From Streptomyces sp. YS415 (GTDB taxonomy: Bacteria; Actinomycetota; Actinomycetes; Streptomycetales; Streptomycetaceae), in assembly GCF_023544665.1 (NCBI RefSeq), contig NZ_JAMJFL010000003.1, positions 297,550 through 361,549 on the forward strand: DNA of 64,000 bases, read 5' to 3'. Position numbers and translations under genes: made by a program. Under the pieces are notes generated by a model. That model was not told the origin of the DNA. It made no database searches and saw nothing but the letters and a program-made list of their open reading frames with translations. Shown one piece after another: positions 33,570-42,604 of this stretch (the stretch's first letter is position 1; each line of letters opens with the position of its first letter).

Positions 33570-35150
33570 ATGACGGCGGACCGGACTGACCCCGTGGTCG
33601 GCACCCCCTACGGGGCTGTGCGCGGCAGGTACGAGCGGACGGTCGCCGTGTTCCGCGGCATCCCGTACGCGGCGCCGCCCGTCGGGCCCCGCCGGTTCCG
33701 GCCGCCGCTGCCGCCGGAACCCTGGGACGGGGTCCGTGACGCGGGAGCGTTCGGGCCGACGGCGCCGAAACCGCCGTACTCCGAGGCCTTCGCGGAGTAC
33801 CTGTCCGACCCGGTGGTGGCCGGGGACGACTGCCTGAACCTCAACGTGTGGACCCCCGATCCCGGCCCCGGGGCGCGACTGCCGGTCCTGGTGTGGCTGC
33901 ACGGGGGCGCGCTGACCCGCGGTTCCTCCGCCGTGCCCGTCTACGACGGACGGCACTTCGCCCGGAACGGCATCGTGTTCGTGTCCGTCAACTACCGGCT
34001 CGGCGTGGAGGGTTACGGCCTCTTCCCGGACGCCCCCGCCAACCCCGGGCTGCGGGACCAGCTCGCCGCCCTGGAGTGGGTGCACGCCTCCATCGGGGCC
34101 TTCGGGGGTGACCCCGGCCGGATCACCCTGGCCGGGCAGTCCGCCGGAGCCATCAGCGTCGGAGCGCTGCTGGCCGCCCCGGGGACCCAGGGCCTGGTGC
34201 GGCGGGCGATCCTGCAGAGCGGGCCGCCCGAGGCGTCCGAGCGGGACAAGGTGCGCAAGGTGGTGCGCCGGATGGCCACCCGGCTGAGGATCCCCGCCAC
34301 CGCGGCCGCCTTCGCCGAGGTCGACCGGGACCTGCTGCTGCGCACCCAGGCCGAGGCCGGCCGGCTCAGCAGCCCGGTGCTCGGCGGGCCCGCCTTCGGG
34401 ATCGTCGTCGACGGCGACCTCGTGCCCCGCGACCCCCTGGAAGCCCTCGTCGACGGCGGGGTAGCGCGCGACGTGGAGCTGCTGACGGGCTGGACCAGCG
34501 AGGAGTACCGGCTGTGGCTGGTGCCCGGGGGACTGCTGGAGCGCGTCGACCGGCTCGGCCCGCTCGCGCTGGCCGGAGCCATGGCCCGCTGCCGCTGCGG
34601 TCACGAGGTGCCCCGCGGCTACCGCACCCTGCACCCCGGGGCCCGCACCGCCGAGATCGTCGGCCAGATGGTCACCGACCGCCTGCTGCGCAACCCGCTG
34701 CACCGACTGGCCGACTCCCGCCCGGACACCTCGTACGTGTACGAGTTCGCCTGGCCCTCCAACCGGCCGGGCCTCGGCGCCTGCCACGCCCTGGAGCTCG
34801 GTTTCGTCTTCGGCACCGGCGACGCCCCCGAGTCCGCGAAGCTGGCGGGTGCGGGCGCCCCGCCGGAACTCTCCGAGGCCATGCACGGCGCCTGGGTGCG
34901 GTTCGCCGAGCACGGCGACCCCGGCTGGCAGCACTGGGACGACACGCACCCGGTGCGGATCTTCGGTGCCGGCCCACCGCACACCGCGTACGGCCCCCGG
35001 GACCGCGAACTCGCCCTGTGGGCGGCCGACAGCACCCCCGAGGCACCCCCGCCCCAGCCACCCCCGGCCGAGGGCCCGCCCCTGCGCGGCCCGGAACTGC
35101 GCTCGGTCGTACGACGGCTCCGCCTCCCCGGCGCGGTCCGCCGCCACTGA
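33570..35150 (+). CDS. Carboxylesterase, type B (alpha/beta hydrolase)
   Basis: A 526-aa hydrolase of the carboxylesterase/lipase family. Nucleophile motif GQSAGA with Ser at about residue 191, the family signature [16 protein letters not shown] and [11 protein letters not shown], and the oxyanion loop [12 protein letters not shown] are visible. The acidic and His residues follow in [13 protein letters not shown] and [13 protein letters not shown]. No signal peptide is present, so it is cytosolic. It would hydrolyse small carboxylic esters. GTG/ATG alternatives exist; ATG 33570 is used. Confidence 0.92.
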   Translation: MTADRTDPVVGTPYGAVRGRYERTVAVFRGIPYAAPPVGPRRFRPPLPPEPWDGVRDAGAFGPTAPKPPYSEAFAEYLSDPVVAGDDCLNLNVWTPDPGPGARLPVLVWLHGGALTRGSSAVPVYDGRHFARNGIVFVSVNYRLGVEGYGLFPDAPANPGLRDQLAALEWVHASIGAFGGDPGRITLAGQSAGAISVGALLAAPGTQGLVRRAILQSGPPEASERDKVRKVVRRMATRLRIPATAAAFAEVDRDLLLRTQAEAGRLSSPVLGGPAFGIVVDGDLVPRDPLEALVDGGVARDVELLTGWTSEEYRLWLVPGGLLERVDRLGPLALAGAMARCRCGHEVPRGYRTLHPGARTAEIVGQMVTDRLLRNPLHRLADSRPDTSYVYEFAWPSNRPGLGACHALELGFVFGTGDAPESAKLAGAGAPPELSEAMHGAWVRFAEHGDPGWQHWDDTHPVRIFGAGPPHTAYGPRDRELALWAADSTPEAPPPQPPPAEGPPLRGPELRSVVRRLRLPGAVRRH

Positions 35151-35602
35151 CCCCTGCGGGGCGCGACACGGGCCCGGGCTCCCGGCCCCGGTGCTTCCCG
35201 AGCCCACGCGGCAGCGCCGGCCGATCGCGGTGCCCGCGGGGAGTGCCAGGGGCTGCGGAGCTGTGCCGGGGCGGAACGGATCCGGTCTGCCGGGCGGGGT
35301 CGGCGCTCTCGACCGGGGCCGCCCCGGCGACTTCCGAGCTTGCCTCCGCGCTCACCCGGCAGCGCCTGCCGACCACCGTGCTGCCGGGGACTGCCTGGTG
35401 CTGCGGATCTGGGCTGCCGGGCGCAGGCGGTGCTCTGCACCCTGCGCCGCCCCGGCGATGTGCGCGCTTGCCTCCGGGCTCCCACGGCGGCAGCCGCCGA
35501 TCACCGTGCTGCCGTGGACCACCCGGTGCTGCGGAGCCGGGGCTGCCGGGGAGTGGGCGTTCCCTGTTCCCGTGCTGCCTCCGGGCGGATGTGAGCGGGG
35601 GT
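35151..35602. repeat. Gene-free stretch with three decayed copies of the mmuM 3' end
   Basis: Between the convergent esterase and mmuM genes there are degenerate tandem units starting near 35220, 35368 and 35496 (spacings about 148 and 128). Each contains, on the minus strand, a version of the mmuM C-terminal coding segment. The gene has LIGGCCRVGPESIAGIA. The copies read roughly VIGGCRRGSPEASAHIAG, VVGRRCRVSAEASSEVAG and AIGRRCRVGSGSTGAGS. The nearest copy matches 38 of 51 nt to the gene's own segment. No complete ORF or ribosome site supports a gene. It looks like serial tail duplication and decay. Confidence 0.65.
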
Positions 35603-36511
35603 CTATCCCCGTAGCGTCCTCGCGATTCCCGCGATCGACTCCGGGCCCACCCGGCAGCAGCCCCCGATCAGTCGGGCGCCCGTGTCGCGCCAGGTGTGGA
35701 GCCGGGCCGGGGTGAAGGTGGGCCGGCCCTGCCAGGTGCGGGTGCGGGCGTTCCAGGACTCGCCGCTGTTCGGGTAGGCCACCACCGGCTTGCCGGTGGT
35801 CCGGGCCGCCGTGCCGATGGCCGCGTCCACGTCCTGCGGCGCACAGCAGTTCACGCCGACCGCGATCACCTCGTCGGCGTCGGCGGCGAGCGCGAAGGCC
35901 TCCTCCAGCGGCTGGCCCGCGCGGGTGCGGTCACCGGCCACGGAGTACGACAGCCACACCGGGACCCCGAGTCCGCGTACCGCCCGCAGCAGCGCCCGCG
36001 CCTCGTCGGCGTCCGGGACCGTCTCCAGGGCCAGCACATCGGGACCGGCGGCGGCCAGGACCTCCAGCCGGGGGCGGTGGAAGCGCTCGAGTGCGTCGAC
36101 GCTCAGGCCGTAGCGGCCCCGGTACTCCGAGCCGTCGGCGAGCATCGCGCCGTACGGGCCGACGGACGCCGCCACCCACAGCGGCCGCTCCGTCTGCGCC
36201 CGGCGGGCCGCCGCACGGGCCAGTTCCACGCTCAGCGTGAGCAGTTCGGCCGCCCGCTCCGGCCCGATCCCGCGGCCCGCGAACCCCTCGAAGGTGGCCT
36301 GGTAGCTGGAGGTGATCGCCACGTCGGCGCCGGCCTCGTAGTAGGCGAGGTGTGCCTCGGTGATCGCCTCGGGCCGCTCCGCGAGCAGCCGCGCCGACCA
36401 CAGCTCGTCGCTCAGGTCGTGCCCGGCGGACTCCAGCTGGTTGGACATCCCGCCGTCGAGGACGACGGGACCGGCGGCGAGGGCCTCGGCGAGGGTGATG
36501 GCGCTGGTCAT
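35603..36511 (-). CDS. mmuM: Homocysteine S-methyltransferase
   Basis: A 302-aa zinc-dependent methyltransferase that uses S-methylmethionine or SAM to methylate homocysteine to methionine. The Zn ligands are Cys in GVNCCAP and the CC pair in LIGGCCR. The N-terminal VLDGGMSNQLESAGHDL and TSSYQATFEGFAGRG motifs are characteristic. It is full length for the family (about 300 aa). It links to sulfur metabolism but is far from the cys operon. The 3' end has spawned repeats downstream. Confidence 0.92.
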   Translation of the reverse strand: MTSAITLAEALAAGPVVLDGGMSNQLESAGHDLSDELWSARLLAERPEAITEAHLAYYEAGADVAITSSYQATFEGFAGRGIGPERAAELLTLSVELARAAARRAQTERPLWVAASVGPYGAMLADGSEYRGRYGLSVDALERFHRPRLEVLAAAGPDVLALETVPDADEARALLRAVRGLGVPVWLSYSVAGDRTRAGQPLEEAFALAADADEVIAVGVNCCAPQDVDAAIGTAARTTGKPVVAYPNSGESWNARTRTWQGRPTFTPARLHTWRDTGARLIGGCCRVGPESIAGIARTLRG

Positions 36512-36547
36512 GTCCTGACGCTAGTCGAACAGCGGTCGAGCGGCCGG

Positions 36548-38206
36548 TCAGGCACATCGCCTGGGCGCGGTGACCGGCATGGGGGACCGGGCCGTTGCGG
36601 TGATCGCCGTCAGCGCCTCGCGCAGGGCCGCGCCGCCGGGCGGGCCGTCGGGCCAGCGGGCGCCGACATGGCCGTCCGGGCGCACCAGCAGCGCCCCCCG
36701 CGGTCCGAGGTCCGCCAAGCCCTCGGGGAGCCGCTCCACGCGCAGCGGCCAGGGCGCGGTGACCTGCCCCTGCCAGGCGGCGGGGTCGGGGGTGAGCAGG
36801 GTGAACCACTCGCCGAAGGTGTCGAGCGTGGAGCGTTCCGGCGCCAGCCAGAGGTGCGGCATGCGGTGACCGGGGCGCGTGGTGGGGACGTATTCCGTGC
36901 CCTCGTCCTCCGGCTCGGGCGGCGCGCCGCCGTCCCCGAGCACGGCGCCGGAGTCGTAGGCGACGCCGAGCACCAGCCCGAGCTGCGCGAAGTACCGCTC
37001 CGACCACGGCAGTTCGATCTGCTCCGGGTGTGCCGCCCCGGAGGCCGACTGTTCCCGGCGCCTGGCCTGCACCTGGAACATCAGCTCGGCGTTGGCCACC
37101 GCCTGGGCGAGCGTCCGGTGGGCGACGGGGCGCCGTTCCCTCTCGTAGCTGTCCAGCAGGCCCGGCCCGGCCCAGCCGCGCAGCACGCCCGCCACCTTCC
37201 AGCACAGGTTGTGCACATCGGCGAGCCCGGCGTTCATGCCGAGGCCGCCGACCACGGGCACCGCGTGGGCGGCGTCACCGGCGAGCAGGACGCGGCCGTG
37301 GCGGAAGCGCTCGGCGACGAACGCCTGCATCACCCAGTGCTGGACCCGCCGCACGTCCACCCGTACGTCGGGTCCGGTGCCGAGCGTGTGCCCGACGAGG
37401 CCCGCCCAGTCGGTGTGCCCGGTGTCCTCGGGGGTGGCACCGGCCCAGGCCCAGCCGCCCTCGGGGTAGAGCGGGATGACCGAGCCGTGCGCGGCCACGT
37501 AGACCCCGGCGGGGTGCCGGGCGCACCAGCGGTCGAGGTCGGCGTCGAAGACCACGGTGGTGAGGTGGGCGATGGCCCCGGGGCCGGCGGTGGCGATGCC
37601 GAGCAGGTCCCGGACGGTGGAGTTCGCGCCGTCGGCCGCGAGCACATAGCGGGCCCGTACCCGCGTGCGCGCGCCGCTCCCGCGGTCGACGAGGTGGGCC
37701 ACCACCCCGTCCTCCTCCTCGGTGAGACCCGTGAGACCCGTGAGACCGTTGAGACCGGCGAGACCGCTGAGTCCCGTGAGACCGGTGAGTTCGACCCCGA
37801 ACCGCGCCGGTGCGGACGCCGCCGCCAGCAGATGCGGTTCGAGCCGGTCCTGCGAGGTCATCACCCCGAGCGCCGGGCTCTCGGCCACCGGCGCGTCGAT
37901 CCCGACCAGCGCCGCGGAGGCGAAGTCGGGGGCGGCCAGGGTCTCCCGGAAGCGGATCCGGCCGAACTCCGGCCCGAACGCGGTCGCCGTGACCTTCGCG
38001 TCGATCCCGAGCAGCCGGAAGATCTCCATCGACCGCACGTTGACCAGCCGGGACCGCGGGAAGGGCGACAACCGCCGGTGCTTCTCGACCAGCAGCACCC
38101 GCACGCCCCAACGCTCCAGCAGGGCGCGGGCGGTGAGCCCGACCGGCCCCGCGCCGACGACCAACACCTCTGTCTCGTCGTCCACGGGGACGCTGTGATC
38201 CTCCAT
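36548..38206 (-). CDS. FAD-dependent aromatic monooxygenase (PheA/TfdB type)
   Basis: A 552-aa flavoprotein hydroxylase. FAD motifs are VLVVGAGPVGLTARALLERWG near the N-terminus, the DG motif (LAADGANSTVRDLLG) and the GD motif (RVLLAGDAAHAVPVVGGLG). It hydroxylates an aromatic or polyketide substrate with NAD(P)H and O2. Residues following LTGL contain a tandem GLT repeat (see repeat feature). ATG 38206 is used; ATG 38236 would add 10 residues, and neither has a strong ribosome site. Two TTGATTTCAT repeats overlap the upstream start region, suggesting repression. No aromatic pathway genes are adjacent. Confidence 0.88.
   Translation of the reverse strand: MEDHSVPVDDETEVLVVGAGPVGLTARALLERWGVRVLLVEKHRRLSPFPRSRLVNVRSMEIFRLLGIDAKVTATAFGPEFGRIRFRETLAAPDFASAALVGIDAPVAESPALGVMTSQDRLEPHLLAAASAPARFGVELTGLTGLSGLAGLNGLTGLTGLTEEEDGVVAHLVDRGSGARTRVRARYVLAADGANSTVRDLLGIATAGPGAIAHLTTVVFDADLDRWCARHPAGVYVAAHGSVIPLYPEGGWAWAGATPEDTGHTDWAGLVGHTLGTGPDVRVDVRRVQHWVMQAFVAERFRHGRVLLAGDAAHAVPVVGGLGMNAGLADVHNLCWKVAGVLRGWAGPGLLDSYERERRPVAHRTLAQAVANAELMFQVQARRREQSASGAAHPEQIELPWSERYFAQLGLVLGVAYDSGAVLGDGGAPPEPEDEGTEYVPTTRPGHRMPHLWLAPERSTLDTFGEWFTLLTPDPAAWQGQVTAPWPLRVERLPEGLADLGPRGALLVRPDGHVGARWPDGPPGGAALREALTAITATARSPMPVTAPRRCA
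37721..37792. repeat. 9-bp tandem repeat inside the monooxygenase gene
   Basis: Eight consecutive units of roughly CGTGAGACC encode, on the minus strand, a run of Gly-Leu-Thr/Asn/Ala/Ser (LTGLTGLSGLAGLNGLTGL). The reading frame is kept at every copy. It is likely a slippage-prone microsatellite in a surface loop or linker. Confidence 0.85.
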
Positions 38207-38210
38207 GCCA

Positions 38211-38236
38211 TTGATTTCATCACTTGTTGATTTCAT
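38211..38236. promoter_or_regulatory. Direct repeat TTGATTTCAT, period 16
   Basis: Exact copies at 38211-38220 and 38227-38236, unusually AT-rich for this genome, located at the 5' end of the monooxygenase gene. It is a probable operator for a repressor of that gene. Confidence 0.5.
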
Positions 38237-38324
38237 GAGCAAGGGTGCGGAGGTCGTCCCGCCGGACCCGTTGACCTTCCCGTAACGCGCCCATACCTTT
38301 TCGGCGTTCGTCATGACAGATGTT

Positions 38325-38340
38325 GTTCGCAATGCCGAAC
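38325..38340. promoter_or_regulatory. Palindrome GTTCG-6-CGAAC upstream of the GH43 gene
   Basis: A 5-6-5 dyad (GTTCGCAATGCCGAAC) lies 23 nt before the GH43 start, between the divergent monooxygenase and GH43 genes. It resembles IclR-type operators of sugar genes. The regulator is not identified. Confidence 0.45.
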
Positions 38341-38362
38341 CGTTCCGAGGAGAGTGCGTGAG

Positions 38363-39775
38363 ATGAGACGTGCGTACGCCACCCTGCTCGCCCTCTGTCT
38401 GGCACTCGCCGGATCCCTGGCCACCGCCGGCCCCGCCCGGGCGGCGCCGATGACCGTCACCAACGGCACCCAGTTCACCGACACTTCGGGCGACCCGGTG
38501 CACGCGCACGGCGGTGGTGTCATCAAGGTCGGGGCGTACTACTACTGGTTCGGCGAGAACCGCAACGCCGACAACACCTTCCGGTACGTCTCCGCCTACC
38601 GCTCCACGGACCTGAAGAACTGGGAGTTCCGCAACCACGTCCTGACCGAGGCCACCCACCCCGAGCTGGCCACCGCCAACATCGAGCGGCCCAAGGTCAT
38701 GTACAACGCGGCCACCGGCACGTTCGTGATGTGGATGCACAAGGAGAACGGCACCGACTACAGCGAGGCCCGCGCGGCCGTCGCCGTCTCCGGCACCGTC
38801 GACGGCGACTACACCTGGCGCGGCAGCTTCCGCCCGCTGGACCGGCACATGTCCCGGGACATCACGGTCTTCGCCGACACCGACGGCACCGGCTACATGG
38901 TCTCCGCCGCGCGGGACAACTACGACCTGCACATCTACCGGCTCACCGCCGACTACACCGGCATCGCCGCCCTGGTCGCCGACCCCTGGCACGGCGGCCA
39001 CCGGGAGGCCCCGGCGCTGTTCAAGCGGAACGGCGTGTACTTCATGCTGACGTCCGGTGCCACCGGCTGGAACCCCAACCAGCAGCAGTACGCCACCGCG
39101 ACGTCGCTGTCCGGCCCGTGGACGGCCATGAGGAACATCGGCGACAGCACGGCTTACGGCTCGCAGACCGCGTACGTCCTTCCCGTGCAGGGCACGTCGG
39201 CCACCTCCTACCTGTACCTCGGCGACCGCTGGGGCAACTCCTTCGGCGGGACCGTCAACGACTCCCGGTACGTGTGGCTGCCGCTGACCTTCCCGAACGC
39301 GACCACCCTGTCGACGGCCTGGACCCCGGAGGTCACGATCGACACGGCCACCGGCTCGCTCACCGGCACCGGCGCCACGTACCAGTCGCTGACCGCCCGG
39401 CACTCCGGCCGGTGCGCCGACGTGACCGGCCAGTCGCAGTGGCAGGGCGCCCAGCTCAAGCAGCACGACTGCAACGGCGGCGGCAACCAGCGGTTCTGGT
39501 TCAAGCCCGTCGGCGGCGGCTACTTCCAGCTGATGGCCCGGCACAGCTCGCTGTGCGTCCAGGAGAACGCGAACACGGTGACGCAGGAGACCTGCGCCGC
39601 CTCGGCGGCCGGCCAGCAGTGGTCGCTGACCACCACCGGCTCCAACGTCACCGTCGTCTCCCGCGCCACCGGCGAGTGCCTGGACGTGAACGGCGCGTCC
39701 ACCGCCAACTCCGCCCCGATCATCACGTACACCTGCAACGGAGGGACGAACCAGCAGTGGACGCGCGCAAGTTGA
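38363..39775 (+). CDS. Secreted GH43 exo-beta-1,3-galactanase-like enzyme with CBM13 (ricin-type) domain
   Basis: A 470-aa protein. It has a signal peptide (RRAYATLLALCLALAGSLAT … ARAA), a GH43 five-bladed propeller (residues ~30-330) and a C-terminal ricin-B/CBM13 lectin domain with QxW motifs (GGGNQRFWF, AGQQWSL, GTNQQWTRAS). GH43 acid candidate is in REAPALFK, and YGSQTAYVLP carries the Gln that replaces the usual base in the exo-beta-1,3-galactanase subfamily. I recall a characterised S. avermitilis enzyme with the same GH43 plus CBM13 layout. ATG 38363 has GAGGAGA 9 nt upstream; the GTG 38354 reading is less likely. It acts outside the cell on arabinogalactan. Confidence 0.85.
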   Translation: MRRAYATLLALCLALAGSLATAGPARAAPMTVTNGTQFTDTSGDPVHAHGGGVIKVGAYYYWFGENRNADNTFRYVSAYRSTDLKNWEFRNHVLTEATHPELATANIERPKVMYNAATGTFVMWMHKENGTDYSEARAAVAVSGTVDGDYTWRGSFRPLDRHMSRDITVFADTDGTGYMVSAARDNYDLHIYRLTADYTGIAALVADPWHGGHREAPALFKRNGVYFMLTSGATGWNPNQQQYATATSLSGPWTAMRNIGDSTAYGSQTAYVLPVQGTSATSYLYLGDRWGNSFGGTVNDSRYVWLPLTFPNATTLSTAWTPEVTIDTATGSLTGTGATYQSLTARHSGRCADVTGQSQWQGAQLKQHDCNGGGNQRFWFKPVGGGYFQLMARHSSLCVQENANTVTQETCAASAAGQQWSLTTTGSNVTVVSRATGECLDVNGASTANSAPIITYTCNGGTNQQWTRAS

Positions 39776-40809
39776 GACGCCTGGGCGTCACCCTGCCGGC
39801 GGCCGTGGCGCTGAGCGCAGCGCTCGGCGCGGTCCCTGCGCACGCCGGCGAACCGGCATCGGGACCCGGCAACTGCACCGCCACCGCCTGCCACTTCGAC
39901 CTCCCGCCCGGGACGTACGACGTGAAGGTGCTGCTGGGCGGTGCGTCGGAGTCGAGCACGGCGATCACCGGCGAGACCCGGCGCGCCCTGCTCCCCGAGA
40001 CGGCGGCGGGCGCCGGTGAGCGCGTCGCCCGCAGCTTCACCGTGCAGGTCCGCACCCCCGAGGGCGAGCCCACCGGCGCCGCCGGAACCCCGGGACTGGA
40101 CCTGACTCTCGGCGGCTCGGCCCCCGCCCTGGCCGGCGTCCGGGTCACCCCCGCCCGGCACGCCCGCCAGATCCACCTAGTCGGCGACTCCACGGTCTGC
40201 GACCAGCCCGGCGAGCCCTACTACGGCTGGGGGCAACAGCTCCCGCAGTACCTCCGCAAGGGCCTCTCGGTCGCCAACCACGCCGATTCCGGGGAGAGCA
40301 CGGTCACCTATCTCGGGAACCCGCTGCTGTGGGCCGGCGTCCAGCCGCAGATCCGGCACGGCGACCTCGTTCTCGTCCAGCTGGCGCACAACGACAAGAC
40401 CACCGACGAGGCCACGTACCGTGCCAACCTGGAGGCCCTGGTGGCGGGCGTGCGCGAGCGGGGCGGCGACCCCGTGCTCGTCACTCCGGTCGTGCGGCGT
40501 TGGTTCAGCGCCGACGGCACGCTCGACAACGGCACCGCGCTGCTGGTGAACGGCCTGGGCGTGGACCATCCGGCGGTCGTCCGGTCGGTCGCCGCGGCCC
40601 AGGGCGTGCCGCTGATCGACCTGACGGCGAGGACGAAGGCGCTGGTCGAGTCCCTCGGCGTGGAGGGCTCCAAGTCCCTCTACCTGTACGACGAGAAGCG
40701 GGACAACACCCACACCTCGGTGCGGGGTGCCACCGCCTACGCGGAGCTGGTCCGCGACGAACTCCTCGTCCAGGGGCTGGTGCCCGAGGGCATGGTGAGG
40801 GTGGGATGA
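39757..40809 (+). CDS. Secreted SGNH/GDSL esterase, rhamnogalacturonan acetylesterase-like
   Basis: A 350-aa protein. GTG 39757 is inside the GH43 gene (19-nt overlap) with GGAGGG about 11 nt upstream. The signal peptide reads RRLGVTLPAAVALSAALGAV then PAHA. A beta-sandwich spans residues ~35-125, then the SGNH core: block I LVGDSTV with catalytic Ser, block III QLAHND with Asn, and the Asp-His pair DNTHTS. This matches CE12 rhamnogalacturonan acetylesterases, which deacetylate pectin. Translation coupling to GH43 implies a shared substrate. Confidence 0.85.
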   Translation: MDARKLRRLGVTLPAAVALSAALGAVPAHAGEPASGPGNCTATACHFDLPPGTYDVKVLLGGASESSTAITGETRRALLPETAAGAGERVARSFTVQVRTPEGEPTGAAGTPGLDLTLGGSAPALAGVRVTPARHARQIHLVGDSTVCDQPGEPYYGWGQQLPQYLRKGLSVANHADSGESTVTYLGNPLLWAGVQPQIRHGDLVLVQLAHNDKTTDEATYRANLEALVAGVRERGGDPVLVTPVVRRWFSADGTLDNGTALLVNGLGVDHPAVVRSVAAAQGVPLIDLTARTKALVESLGVEGSKSLYLYDEKRDNTHTSVRGATAYAELVRDELLVQGLVPEGMVRVG

Positions 40810-40876
40810 ACCCCTGGGGCGCCTCGACCGGAACCGGGGCGCCCCAGGCTTGTGTCCCGAACCATCTGGAGAACCG

Positions 40877-42604
40877 ATGCAGCTGCCTCCCGACGACCGC
40901 ATCCTCAGCCCCCGCACCGGCTGGACCCGCGCCCACTGGGAGGCGGCCGCCGACGCCCTGCTCGCCGCGGTGGAGCCGTACGCCACCGCCGACCGCGCCC
41001 TCTACCACTTCCCCGGCGACCGACAGAGCGCCTCCGGCCGCCTCTCCGACGGTCTGGAGGGCTACGCCCGTACGCTCCTGCTGGCCGCCTTCCGCCGCGA
41101 CGAGAGGGCCCTCGGCCGCTACGCCGACGGACTGGCCGCGGGCGTCGCCGGGGCGTGGCCCCGCGTCGGGCACCGCAGCCAGCCCCTGGTGGAGGCGGCC
41201 TCCATCGCGCTGGCCCTGCGGCTGACCCGCCCGCTGCTGTGGGACCGCCTCGACGACGCCGTGCGACAGCGGGCGGCGGCCTGGCTGGGCGACGCGCTCA
41301 CCGCCGAACCCTGGCCGTGCAACTGGGAGTTGTTCCCGGTCACGGTCGGCGGCTTCCTGGAGTCGATCGGCCATGAGCCGGAGGCGTCCCGCAAGGCGGT
41401 CGACCGGGGCCTGGACCGCATCGAGCAGTGGTACGTGGGCGACGGCTGGTACACCGACGGCGACGGCCGCAAGTTCGACTACTACAACGGCTGGGCGATG
41501 CACCTCTACCCGGTGCTGCACGCCTGGCTCGCGGACGACGCGGAGCTGCTGGCCCGGTACGGCGGCAGACTCTCCCGCCATCTCCAGGACTACGCCCACC
41601 TGTTCGCCGCCGACGGCGCCCCCGTGCACCAGGGCCGCTCCCTCACGTACCGCTTCGCGACCACGGCCCCCCTGTGGCTGGGCGCCCTGACGGGCCACAC
41701 CCCCCTGCCGCCGGGCGAGACCCGGCGCCTGGCCTCGGGCGCCCTGCGCTACTTCCTGGAGCGGGGCGCGGTGGACGAACGGGGCCTGCTGACCCTGGGC
41801 TGGCACGGCCCCGACCCCGCCCTGCTCCAGGACTACTCGGGTCCGGCCTCCCCGTACTGGGCGAGCAAGGGCTTCCTGGGACTGCTGCTGCCCGCGGACC
41901 ACGAGGTGTGGACGGCGACGGAGGAACCGGGCCCCGCGGAACGCTCCGACGCGGCGTACCCGGTGGCCCCGCCCAACTGGCTGCTCCACTCCACCGTCCC
42001 GGACGGCCTGGTCCGCCTCCACAACCACGGCAGCGAGGAGGTCCGCTACGACCCGTACTACACGCGGCTCGCCTACTCGACGTCGACGCAGCCGTCCCCG
42101 TCGTACGACAACACCGTGTTCGTGGGCGGCGACCCGAGCCGCACGCAGATCGAGCCCCTGGGGGTCGGCGACGGCTGGGCGGCCTCCCGGCACACCGTCT
42201 GCCCGGGCGTCCGGGTGACGAGCGTGGTGCTCGTGCACGGCGCCGTGGAGGTGCGGATCCACCTGGTCGCCGGGGCGGAGCCGGGGACACCGGTACGGGT
42301 TACCGGCTGGCCCGGGGGAGACGGCGTGCGGGCCGAGCTGGTCCCGGCCCTCGCCCTGGACAAGGACCTGAAGGGGACCACGGCGGACGGGCCCACCCTC
42401 TTCGCCGCCCTCGCCCGCCTCACCGGGGAACCGGACCCGGCCGAACTGGCGGGGACCGCGGCGGTGAGTGCGCGGGAGGACGGGGAGCTCGTCGTTCAGT
42501 GGGCGGGGAGCGAGCAGGCCCGGGTCCGGGTGGGGGACGGGTCGGTGGAGGTGACCATCGTTCGGCGGGGACCGAAGGAACCGGGGCCCACCATGGCCGC
42601 ATGA
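40877..42604 (+). CDS. DUF2264 protein (probable glycoside hydrolase, GH154-like)
   Basis: A 575-aa cytosolic protein. The N-terminal ~380 residues form an (alpha/alpha)6-barrel-like region with repeated Trp/Tyr motifs (YFLEWGAVD-type segments, NCWELFPVTVGGFLESIGHE seen as NWELFPVTVGG, KFDYYNGWAMHLYP), and the rest is beta-rich. DUF2264 members are, as I recall, assigned in CAZy to family GH154 with beta-glucuronidase activity on arabinogalactan side chains; this should be confirmed. ATG 40877 has TGGAGAACC upstream. There is no signal peptide, so it would act on imported oligosaccharides. Confidence 0.8.
   Translation: MQLPPDDRILSPRTGWTRAHWEAAADALLAAVEPYATADRALYHFPGDRQSASGRLSDGLEGYARTLLLAAFRRDERALGRYADGLAAGVAGAWPRVGHRSQPLVEAASIALALRLTRPLLWDRLDDAVRQRAAAWLGDALTAEPWPCNWELFPVTVGGFLESIGHEPEASRKAVDRGLDRIEQWYVGDGWYTDGDGRKFDYYNGWAMHLYPVLHAWLADDAELLARYGGRLSRHLQDYAHLFAADGAPVHQGRSLTYRFATTAPLWLGALTGHTPLPPGETRRLASGALRYFLERGAVDERGLLTLGWHGPDPALLQDYSGPASPYWASKGFLGLLLPADHEVWTATEEPGPAERSDAAYPVAPPNWLLHSTVPDGLVRLHNHGSEEVRYDPYYTRLAYSTSTQPSPSYDNTVFVGGDPSRTQIEPLGVGDGWAASRHTVCPGVRVTSVVLVHGAVEVRIHLVAGAEPGTPVRVTGWPGGDGVRAELVPALALDKDLKGTTADGPTLFAALARLTGEPDPAELAGTAAVSAREDGELVVQWAGSEQARVRVGDGSVEVTIVRRGPKEPGPTMAA

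Noticed and set aside
34672..35485. Minus-strand frames across the esterase/mmuM gap as genes
   Set aside because: They are Arg/Pro-rich, overlap the esterase gene in antisense and arise from the tandem mmuM-tail repeats; no ribosome site.
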